Part shown: positions 1 through 6,276 of the stretch, piece by piece | Layout: every line of letters begins with the position of its first letter | Numbering within the stretch: the first letter of the stretch is position 1 | Assembly (NCBI GenBank): GCA_035687895.1 | Contig: DASRUE010000168.1 | Coordinates: forward strand, 1 to 20,851 | Length of the DNA: 20,851 bases | Direction: 5' to 3' | From: JAERML01 sp035687895 | GTDB taxonomy: Bacteria; Bacteroidota; Ignavibacteria; UBA10030; UBA6906 | The notes under the pieces: model-generated | What the model was told of the DNA's origin: nothing | The model's database searches: none | Seen by the model: the letters and a program-made list of their open reading frames with translations, nothing else | Position numbers and translations under genes: made by a program

Positions 1-66
1 TTCAGCCTGGCAGACACTGTTGGTCAGGCACCCATTCTTGAAACTCGATTCACCTGTTTTCCCATC

Positions 67-1065
67 ATGCACATTGCAGTTCTCGGAGCCGGGAGTTGGG
101 GTACCACCCTCGCCATCCTGCTCGCCAACAACTCCCACAACATTTCACTCTGGTCCTATCGCGAGAGCTATACTGGGGACATCCGGGCTCTCCGACAGAA
201 CCCATCGTTCCTTCCCGGCGTTGCGATCCCTGAGAGTATTCTCGCTACCAGCGACCTCCGCGAGGCCGTGGCCGATCGAGAAATGATCGTTGGCGCGGTT
301 CCTTCCCAATACCTGCGGGGAGTAATGGCGGAACTTCGGGAGATAGACCTCCGGAATGTGACTGTGGTAAATGTTGCCAAGGGGATTGAGAATGGCACAC
401 TCATGACGATGTCCGAGATGTTGCGTGATGCCCTTCCGGATCTCCCGTTGAGCAACATTGCCACGCTCTCTGGCCCGAGCCACGCGGAGGAAGTGAGCAA
501 AGGCATCCCTACCACGGTTGTGGCGGCATCTCTCGATCCGGGAACGGCACAGAAGGTGCAGACAGCGTTCATGACACCCCACTTCCGAGTCTACGCAAGC
601 ACAGACCTGCGCGGTGTGGAAATCGGCGGATCGCTCAAGAATGTCATTGCTATTGCCGCAGGCATCATCGACGGGGCGAACCTGGGAGACAATACCAAGG
701 CGGCAGTGATGACTCGCGGCATCGCGGAAATTGCACGCGTGGGTGTTGCCATGGGAGCGCACATCAGGACATTCTCGGGTCTCTCCGGCATTGGCGACCT
801 TATGGTCACCTGCATGAGCCGACACAGCCGCAACAGGCACGTGGGTGTAGAGATCGGGAAAGGGCGGAAGCTGCCGGATATTCTCTCCGAAATGGTAATG
901 ATCGCCGAAGGCGTCGCAACAACGCAATCAGCGTATTACCTTTCCCAAAAGGTGGGTGTCGAAACGCCCATCATTGCTGAGGTGCACAGGATTCTCTTTG
1001 AAGGGAAAGACCCCTTGGCTGCCTGTCATGACTTGATGACGCGGGATCCGAAAGGAGAGGTGTGA
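67..1065 (+). CDS. gpsA: NAD(P)H-dependent glycerol-3-phosphate dehydrogenase
   Basis: Reduces dihydroxyacetone phosphate to sn-glycerol-3-phosphate in the cytosol, the entry step of phospholipid synthesis. The 332-residue length is normal for the family. The N-terminal Rossmann fold opens with GAGSWGT (residues 7-13). Family landmarks follow: NVAKGIE (K105), LSGPSHAEEV (135-143), the catalytic lysine region GGSLKNV (K191), NTKAA (K211), GLSGIGDLMVTC (238-249) and SRNR (254-257). The start is fixed by the Rossmann strand beginning at residue 2. There is no Shine-Dalgarno sequence before it, and the frame stays open upstream to base 1, but that stretch does not resemble the family. The gene converges on hppA. 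No promoter of its own is visible in the 66 bases present, so it may belong to an operon that begins outside the window. Confidence 0.96.
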   Translation: MHIAVLGAGSWGTTLAILLANNSHNISLWSYRESYTGDIRALRQNPSFLPGVAIPESILATSDLREAVADREMIVGAVPSQYLRGVMAELREIDLRNVTVVNVAKGIENGTLMTMSEMLRDALPDLPLSNIATLSGPSHAEEVSKGIPTTVVAASLDPGTAQKVQTAFMTPHFRVYASTDLRGVEIGGSLKNVIAIAAGIIDGANLGDNTKAAVMTRGIAEIARVGVAMGAHIRTFSGLSGIGDLMVTCMSRHSRNRHVGVEIGKGRKLPDILSEMVMIAEGVATTQSAYYLSQKVGVETPIIAEVHRILFEGKDPLAACHDLMTRDPKGEV

Positions 1066-1082
1066 CGTAGCAGAGAATCATC

Positions 1083-1098
1083 GTTCCAAAAATGGAAC
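1083..1098 (+). other. Small hairpin downstream of gpsA
   Basis: GTTCCA and TGGAAC form a perfect 6-bp stem around a loop of four A, 18 bases after the gpsA stop. No T-tract follows, so it is more likely a 3'-end stabilising hairpin or a weak terminator than a full intrinsic terminator. Confidence 0.4.
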
Positions 1099-1125
1099 TA
1101 AGATTGGGTCGAACAGTTCTGTATC

Positions 1126-1164
1126 AAAAAGGAAGAATCCCGCCCCAGGTATGGAGCGGGATTC
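1126..1164 (-). terminator. Intrinsic terminator of hppA
   Basis: GAATCCCGC (1135-1143) and GCGGGATTC (1156-1164) form a perfect 9-bp stem, with a possible CCA/TGG extension inside the loop. Read on the minus strand, the stem is followed by TTCCTTTTT, a good U-tract, 42 bases past the hppA stop. On the plus strand no U-tract follows, so it would serve gpsA only weakly, as a barrier between the convergent genes. Confidence 0.8.
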
Positions 1165-1205
1165 TGTGTTCCGTGGGTGTTTCAGCCTTTCTGCGACTAT
1201 GCTTC

Positions 1206-3374
1206 CTAAATAAACAGTGGGGCCAGCACGAGCGTGATGGTGCTAAGCAACTTGATAAGCACGTGAAGTGATGGACCTGCAGTATCTTTGAACGGATCGC
1301 CCACCGTATCACCAACGACCGATGCCTTGTGCGGATCAGACTTCTTTCCGCCGTACGCGCCCGTTTCGATGAACTTCTTCGCATTATCCCACGCACCCCC
1401 GCCGTTGTTAAGGAAGAGCGCCATAAGGATGCCGACAATTGTTCCCACCATCAGCAATCCCCCGACAACTTCCGCGCCGCTTGCGCCGTGCACCGGAGAT
1501 CCTGAACTGATGTAAAGCCATTTGAACAGCAACCCGACAACAATGGGCGTCCCGACGACCAGCAGACCCGGCATTACCATTTCTCGCAATGCTGCTTTCG
1601 TCGCGATATCAACACATTGTCCGTAGTCAGGCTTTGCAGTCCCCTGCATGATGCCTGGATTGTTCTTGAATTGCTGCCGCACGTTGTTGATGATCGAATA
1701 GGCTGCCCGTCCCACTGCTTTGATCGCCATGGAGGAGAAGAGGAACACCAACACCGCGCCGAACATGGCGCCGACGAATACCTCCGGCTTGTTCAAGTTG
1801 ATGACACCTTCAAAGCTGGGCATGTAGATCTTTACTTCATCGATGTACGCACTGAAGAGAAGGAACGCTGCGAGTGCAGCCGAGCCAACCGCATACCCTT
1901 TGGTGAGTGCCTTGGTGGTATTGCCGACAGAATCAAGACGGTCGGTCCGTTCACGGATTTCGTGTGGTTGTTGACTCATTTCCACAATGCCACCGGCGTT
2001 GTCTGTAATAGGCCCAAAGGTGTCCATCGCAAGAATGTAGGCCGCCGTACCAAGCATACCCATCGTTGCAACTGCCGTTCCGAAGAGCCCCGCATGCTGC
2101 AAACCCGAGTGTTGACCAAGGAAGTACGCACCGATAATAGCGGCGGCGATCACCAATACCGGGTAACCCGTCGACTCCATGCCGACAGCGATACCACTGA
2201 TGATATTGGTCGCTGGTCCAGTCTGAGAGGCCTCCGCAATAGACTTCACCGGACGATACTTGTACTCGGTGTAGTATTGTGTGATGAAAACAAACGCGAG
2301 GGAAGTCAAAACACCAATCAAACCGCAAAGGAAGAAGTTGAAGTAATAGTCGCCCCCCAACAGCCAATACGAGGCTACGTAAAACCCTGCTATGGCGAGG
2401 GTCGCTGTGACATAGTAGCCGCGGTTCAAAGCCTGCATCGGGTCTTCCTTGTCATTCGTCTTGACCGACATGATGCCGACAATGGATGCGATGATACCGA
2501 AGGCGCGGGCGACAAGAGGGAACAGTAGAACACCGAGCAGGGTGAGTCCTTGTGCCTCGAACACTCCCGCGTTGGCGCGGTAGAGTCCGGCTGCAAGGAT
2601 CATGGCGCCAATGTTCTCGGCAGCGGTGGACTCGAAGAGGTCGGCCCCACGACCAGCACAGTCACCCACGTTATCACCGACAAGATCAGCAATAACGGCA
2701 GGGTTCCGCGGGTCATCCTCCGGAATACCAGCCTCCACTTTCCCCACGAGGTCCGCCCCCACGTCCGCGGCTTTGGTGTAGATACCGCCACCCAGCTGGG
2801 CAAACAGCGCAACAAAGCTCGCTCCGAACCCATAACCGACGATCAAGAGGGGAATCTTTGTAACATCTTCGGTTACACCGGACGCGTTAGCGATGGCAAA
2901 GAGGCCCGCCACACCGAGAAGGCTCATTGCGACCACGAAGAAACCGGACACTGCGCCTCCGCGAAGAGCGGGCTGCAACGCACTGTTCATATTCCGTGTT
3001 GCCCCCGCCGCCGTCCTGATGTTTGCGCGTATGGCCACCCACATCCCCATGTATCCCGCTGCAACCGAACAAGCTGCACCCAACACGAACGACAACGTCG
3101 TCCAGAGGGCGAGGTCGGCCGGACTCGCGGGGTCGTGCTCATTGTGCGCCCGAACGAACGCATAGAGAATATAGATGACAGCGGCAAGGGCGACAGCAAG
3201 ATACATGATCGTGCGGTTCTGTCGCTTCAGGAATGCCTCGGCGCCGGCCTTGATGGCGTCCGAGATCTCGCGCATCTTGGGTGTACCCGTGTCCCGCTTC
3301 ATCACATCCCTAATCAGGTAAAGGGCAAACAACAGTCCGAGGACGCTGATGCCAAGAATGAGGTTCAGTTCCAT
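1206..3374 (-). CDS. hppA: Membrane-bound proton-translocating pyrophosphatase, K+-independent type
   Basis: Integral membrane enzyme that hydrolyses PPi and pumps ions across the cytoplasmic membrane. The 722 residues with about 16 hydrophobic segments fit the family. Substrate-site motifs are intact: DVGADLVGK (204-212), NPAVIADLVGDNVGD (224-238), GPITDNAGG (about 454-462) and the C-terminal DPHKASVVGDTVGDPFKDT block (680-698). GNTTKALTKG (484-493) carries lysine at residue 488, where K+-dependent enzymes have alanine. In characterised members this marks K+-independent proton pumps. Start choice: ATG 3374 gives the typical N-terminus and lies 13 nt after an AAAGGAG. ATG 3386 is only 1 nt from that site, and the frame continues to 3470 with non-family sequence. 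The gene converges on gpsA and has its own terminator. Confidence 0.96.
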   Translation of the reverse strand: MELNLILGISVLGLLFALYLIRDVMKRDTGTPKMREISDAIKAGAEAFLKRQNRTIMYLAVALAAVIYILYAFVRAHNEHDPASPADLALWTTLSFVLGAACSVAAGYMGMWVAIRANIRTAAGATRNMNSALQPALRGGAVSGFFVVAMSLLGVAGLFAIANASGVTEDVTKIPLLIVGYGFGASFVALFAQLGGGIYTKAADVGADLVGKVEAGIPEDDPRNPAVIADLVGDNVGDCAGRGADLFESTAAENIGAMILAAGLYRANAGVFEAQGLTLLGVLLFPLVARAFGIIASIVGIMSVKTNDKEDPMQALNRGYYVTATLAIAGFYVASYWLLGGDYYFNFFLCGLIGVLTSLAFVFITQYYTEYKYRPVKSIAEASQTGPATNIISGIAVGMESTGYPVLVIAAAIIGAYFLGQHSGLQHAGLFGTAVATMGMLGTAAYILAMDTFGPITDNAGGIVEMSQQPHEIRERTDRLDSVGNTTKALTKGYAVGSAALAAFLLFSAYIDEVKIYMPSFEGVINLNKPEVFVGAMFGAVLVFLFSSMAIKAVGRAAYSIINNVRQQFKNNPGIMQGTAKPDYGQCVDIATKAALREMVMPGLLVVGTPIVVGLLFKWLYISSGSPVHGASGAEVVGGLLMVGTIVGILMALFLNNGGGAWDNAKKFIETGAYGGKKSDPHKASVVGDTVGDPFKDTAGPSLHVLIKLLSTITLVLAPLFI

Positions 3375-3386
3375 GCTGGGTGGCAT

Positions 3387-3905
3387 ACTCCTTTCGTGAT
3401 GGTAATGGGAAATAGCTATTATGATATTCTGTCGCTGTAGTCCGGGGCGGGGGTATCCCTGCCAGCGCACTGCATTTAGTTACTCGTCAAAGTTGGGAAA
3501 AACTCGGGAGCCAGGTTGCGGCGTCGACCGTGTAATTGGGGGCTAAAATTCTGGGTGCCAATATACAAAAAAGGAGGGAAAGATTCCTGTTCTCGGACAC
3601 GAAAAATCCAAACTGACCTAGCCGGAAAGTCGAAGAGAAGGGGCTGGTCTTTGCTACGACATGCGGCCTGGAACGAACTGCTAACTCTTCACTCTTTGGC
3701 CACGGAATGATGAACACAGCATAGCTCAGGTCCTGTGAGCCGAAAGCGGCTGCAATGGGAGCAGTAATGTCTTGCGATCGGTCCTTTAAGGAGGGAGAAA
3801 GATTCAAACAATTTGTTCTGTGTCATTTTCGTCGGGACCAAGATACAGCCTTTCTTTCAAAAAACACAACGTGCAGCGCCACCGATACAAGAAAAGCGAC
3901 CCGCC
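3387..3905. other. 519-base gene-free stretch between hppA and the VTT protein gene
   Basis: It holds the hppA leader (with the AAAGGAG site near 3388-3394 on the minus strand) and the 3' side of the upstream minus-strand gene. I found no convincing hppA promoter of the TTGnnn-17-TATMTT type. Open frames here (about 64 aa plus, 106 aa minus with a TTG start) show no recognisable protein character or usable start signals. An imperfect repeat of AAGGAGGG(GA)AAAGATTC occurs at 3571-3586 and 3788-3805. The stretch may hold a long hppA leader, a small RNA or gene remnants, and I cannot tell which. Confidence 0.5.
3571..3805. repeat. Imperfect direct repeat pair in the hppA upstream region
   Basis: AAGGAGGGAAAGATTC at 3571-3586 recurs at 3788-3805 as AAGGAGGGAGAAAGATTC, identical except for a 2-base GA insertion. 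The copies start 217 bases apart in non-coding DNA. They could be paired regulatory sites or chance purine-rich similarity. Confidence 0.35.
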
Positions 3906-4508
3906 CTACAACAGCCACTTGATGGTGAGGATCCCCAGAATGAACAGAATACCCAGGGCAAGAGTTAGTCGTTCAAGGTACTTGTCGAGATACTCTTTCA
4001 TCGTTGCCCCGAAAAGATAGAGGAGGCCACCGACGAGGAAGAAGCGGGAGGCGCGGCCAACCAGAGAGGCAAGCGCGAGTGTGGTCAGGTCGATGGTCTC
4101 CTTGAAACCGGCTGCAATCGTGAAAACCTTGTAAGGAATGGGCGTGAAGCCAGCAACGAAGATAGCGAGCCACGCGTTCTCCCGGTACTTATCGAGCACG
4201 ATCTGGAATTGGTCGGTGAATCCGTAGAATGCGACAATTCTGGATCCGATGGTCTCAAAGAATGCATAGCCAATGTAATACCCGAGAAAGGCCCCAGTGA
4301 CCGAACCTGCCGTACAAACCGCCGCGTACCAGAAGGATCGTTTCGGCCGGGCGACAGACAACGCAATCAATAAAACGTCGGGGGGGATGGGGAAGAAGGA
4401 AGACTCCACGAACGCGATAAGGAACAATGCCCAGGTGGCGTATGACTTCTGGGCAAAGCTCTCTACCCAGGCTTTCATTTTATAAAGTAATGCGGAGATC
4501 TTCTTCAA
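3906..4508 (-). CDS. VTT/SNARE-associated (DedA-like, YqaA-type) inner-membrane protein
   Basis: A 200-residue multi-pass membrane protein of the VTT (DedA/YqaA) family. Members act in lipid or undecaprenyl-phosphate handling and membrane homeostasis, but the role of this one cannot be read from sequence. Evidence: an amphipathic N-terminus, then hydrophobic segments beginning with FVESSFFPIPPDVLL (the family's E...PxPPD re-entrant motif, about residues 34-48), a glycine-rich GAFLGYYIG helix, FTPIPYKVFTIAAG (about 120-133), the GRASRFFLVGG motif (about 150-160) and a C-terminal helix ending WLL. The ATG at 4508 has a GAGAGGA-like site upstream and a candidate promoter at 4554-4582. The gene is divergent from the APC permease. 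An internal Met at residue 11 is a possible alternative start. Confidence 0.85.
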   Translation of the reverse strand: MKKISALLYKMKAWVESFAQKSYATWALFLIAFVESSFFPIPPDVLLIALSVARPKRSFWYAAVCTAGSVTGAFLGYYIGYAFFETIGSRIVAFYGFTDQFQIVLDKYRENAWLAIFVAGFTPIPYKVFTIAAGFKETIDLTTLALASLVGRASRFFLVGGLLYLFGATMKEYLDKYLERLTLALGILFILGILTIKWLL

Positions 4509-4553
4509 CCGATCCTCTCATCAGTGGAAACACCCACTTGTAGAATGGGCATC

Positions 4554-4582
4554 AAGATAACCAAAAGGGGGAAGGGATACAA
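4554..4582 (-). promoter_or_regulatory. Candidate promoter of the VTT protein gene
   Basis: On the minus strand, TTGTAT (4582-4577), a 17-bp spacer and TATCTT (4559-4554) lie about 45 bp upstream of the start codon. The -10 matches other intergenic promoters here, while the -35 matches consensus in only 3 of 6 positions. Confidence 0.5.
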
Positions 4583-4617
4583 GAATGAACGCCACCTCCT
4601 TAGATCCAAAATGTCTC

Positions 4618-4646
4618 TTGCGCCTGTAACCAAAACACTCTATCTT
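4618..4646 (+). promoter_or_regulatory. Candidate promoter of the APC permease gene
   Basis: TTGCGC (4618-4623), a 17-bp spacer and TATCTT (4641-4646). It is divergent from the VTT promoter with about 36 bp between the two -35 boxes. The predicted transcript would carry a leader of about 140 nt before the permease ATG. Confidence 0.5.
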
Positions 4647-4726
4647 GGACACGCACGCAATCGATCCTTCACAACTTGCTGATGTCGGGTTGTCAAACGT
4701 TACACATCATGCATTCTCACCATCCA

Positions 4727-4744
4727 GCGTTGACCCTACAACGC
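4727..4744 (+). other. Leader hairpin upstream of the APC permease
   Basis: GCGTTG and CAACGC form a perfect 6-bp stem around the 6-base loop ACCCTA in the predicted 5' leader, about 50 nt before the start codon. No known riboswitch class is recognisable. A further weak pairing ACAAC/GTTGT lies upstream near 4670-4692. Confidence 0.4.
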
Positions 4745-4793
4745 CACCTCGCTCCATCGCCGTCAATCGTCCATTTACTTTCTCAGGAGATTC

Positions 4794-6215
4794 ATGAGCC
4801 AGTCTCAGGCCCACTCACATCCCACGGATTCACATCCTGAACTCGCGCGCAGGCTTGGTCTCACGTCTGCCATCATGGTGGTCATCGGTTCGGTCATCGG
4901 CTCCGGCATCTTCCTGACACCTCAAAGCATTGCCGCGGCGGTTGAGGTTCCCGGCGTGATGATCTTTGTCTGGATATTGACCGGTCTCCTGACGCTCGCC
5001 GGCGCTCTGACGAATGCCGAGATCGCCAGTGAGATTCCGGAAGCGGGAGGGCAGTACGTCTTCTTCCGCGTGCTGTATGGGGATCTGACTGCGTTCCTTT
5101 ACGGTTGGACGACATTCATTGTTTATCAGACAGGCTCCATTGCAGCGATTGCCGTGGCCTTCGCACGATACTTTGGGTACTTCGTTGACCTTCCGCACTT
5201 TAGCCCGGAACTTGAGGCGTGGAAACTCCCACTGGTTGGTAACATTGCGCCATTCGCTGACATAGGTGTGAAGTTGGTGGCCATTGGAGCAATCGTTACG
5301 GTAGCCACGGTAAACTACTTCGGTGTGCATTTCGGCGGCTTCGTTCAGAATGTCTTTACATTTCTCAAAGTAGCTGCAATTGGAGCGATCGTTCTTCTTG
5401 CCTTCTCAGTTGGAGAAGGAACGACTGCGAATTTCTTCCCACTCTGGGGCGTTCCATCGTCAGGAAGACTGCTCGCTGCCATAGGTGTCGCAATGGTGGC
5501 AACCCTCTGGTCGTACGACGGCTGGAATAGTCTCACGTACCTTGCCGGTGAAGTAAAGGAGCCGCGGAAGAACATACCACGCGCTCTCGTCCTAGGGACG
5601 ATTGCAATCATTGTCATATATGTCCTGACAAATCTCGCGTATCTCTACATTCTCCCAATCACTGAGATTGCCAAATCCAACCTCGTTGCCGCCGATGTCA
5701 TGGACAGGATATTCGCCGGATACGGTGGCGCCATCATTTCAATTGCAGTGATGATTTCCACCTTCGGAACAGTGAATGGTACGTCCATGACCACTGCCCG
5801 GGTGTTCTTCGCAATGGCGAAGAACAAGCTCTTCTTCCAGCGTATGAGCAAGGTCCACCCACAATACAAGACCCCCAGCACATCGCTCATCGTGCAATGT
5901 CTGTGGGCCTCTCTCCTTACCCTCACGGGGTCATACGACCAGATTTTCACCTATGTCATCTTTGCAGGATGGATTTTCTACGCGCTTGGCGCAGCCGGGA
6001 TATTTATCCTCCGGAAAAAGATGCCCGATGCCTCACGGGCCTATCGCGTGCCGGGCTATCCCTGGGTGCCGATTCTTTTTGTCGTCGTTGCAACCTGGTT
6101 CGTTATCAACACCATTGTGGAGCAGACGGCCGACTCCACTGTTGGTCTGCTCCTCCTTCTTGCCGGTCTTCCGTTCTACTACTACTGGCAGAAGAAGATC
6201 AAGCAGTCTGTTTGA
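4794..6215 (+). CDS. APC-superfamily amino acid permease (LAT/SteT-like)
   Basis: A 473-residue transporter with about 12 hydrophobic segments, the standard APC layout. The first helix holds GSVIGSGIFLTP (about residues 32-43), the unwound substrate-binding segment of APC transporters. It is followed by the EIPEAGGQYVF motif of the second helix (about 80-90) and GWTTFIVYQTGSIA. EVKEPRKNIPRAL (about 254-266) is the cytoplasmic signature of the LAT/SLC7 and SteT-like exchangers, and TARVFFAMAKNKLFF follows helix 8. Amino-acid specificity cannot be read from sequence. The start is set by AGGAG 4 nt before ATG. The gene stands alone behind its own promoter and a leader of about 140 nt that contains a hairpin. 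The next gene, recG, has a separate promoter. Confidence 0.92.
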   Translation: MSQSQAHSHPTDSHPELARRLGLTSAIMVVIGSVIGSGIFLTPQSIAAAVEVPGVMIFVWILTGLLTLAGALTNAEIASEIPEAGGQYVFFRVLYGDLTAFLYGWTTFIVYQTGSIAAIAVAFARYFGYFVDLPHFSPELEAWKLPLVGNIAPFADIGVKLVAIGAIVTVATVNYFGVHFGGFVQNVFTFLKVAAIGAIVLLAFSVGEGTTANFFPLWGVPSSGRLLAAIGVAMVATLWSYDGWNSLTYLAGEVKEPRKNIPRALVLGTIAIIVIYVLTNLAYLYILPITEIAKSNLVAADVMDRIFAGYGGAIISIAVMISTFGTVNGTSMTTARVFFAMAKNKLFFQRMSKVHPQYKTPSTSLIVQCLWASLLTLTGSYDQIFTYVIFAGWIFYALGAAGIFILRKKMPDASRAYRVPGYPWVPILFVVVATWFVINTIVEQTADSTVGLLLLLAGLPFYYYWQKKIKQSV

Positions 6216-6220
6216 TTGAT

Positions 6221-6241
6221 CAAGACGACTAACTTGTCTTG
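6221..6241 (+). promoter_or_regulatory. Palindrome overlapping the recG -35 box
   Basis: CAAGAC (6221-6226) and GTCTTG (6236-6241) form an inverted repeat with a 9-base centre. The right arm overlaps TTGACA of the recG promoter by 3 bases. It could be an operator or a weak 3' hairpin of the permease transcript. No U-tract follows. Confidence 0.35.
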
Positions 6242-6267
6242 ACACTGGGCGGCACTCACTGTATCTT
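6239..6267 (+). promoter_or_regulatory. Promoter of recG, near-leaderless
   Basis: A perfect TTGACA (6239-6244), a 17-bp spacer and TATCTT (6262-6267). The recG ATG begins only 10 bases after the -10 box, so the predicted transcript starts within a few bases of the start codon. Confidence 0.75.
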
Positions 6268-6276
6268 GCTCGTGTC

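Noticed and set aside
145..927. 260-residue minus-strand open frame opposite gpsA
   Set aside because: Shadow of gpsA codon usage. The composition is rich in Cys, His and Arg and matches no known fold that I recognise.
1617..3440. Long plus-strand open frames of about 300 residues each opposite hppA
   Set aside because: They lie antisense to a gene with clear family motifs throughout, have no protein character of their own (arginine, histidine and cysteine rich) and no start signals.
3487..3807. 106-residue minus-strand frame upstream of hppA
   Set aside because: TTG start without a ribosome binding site, no domain character, and it overlaps a region that looks non-coding.
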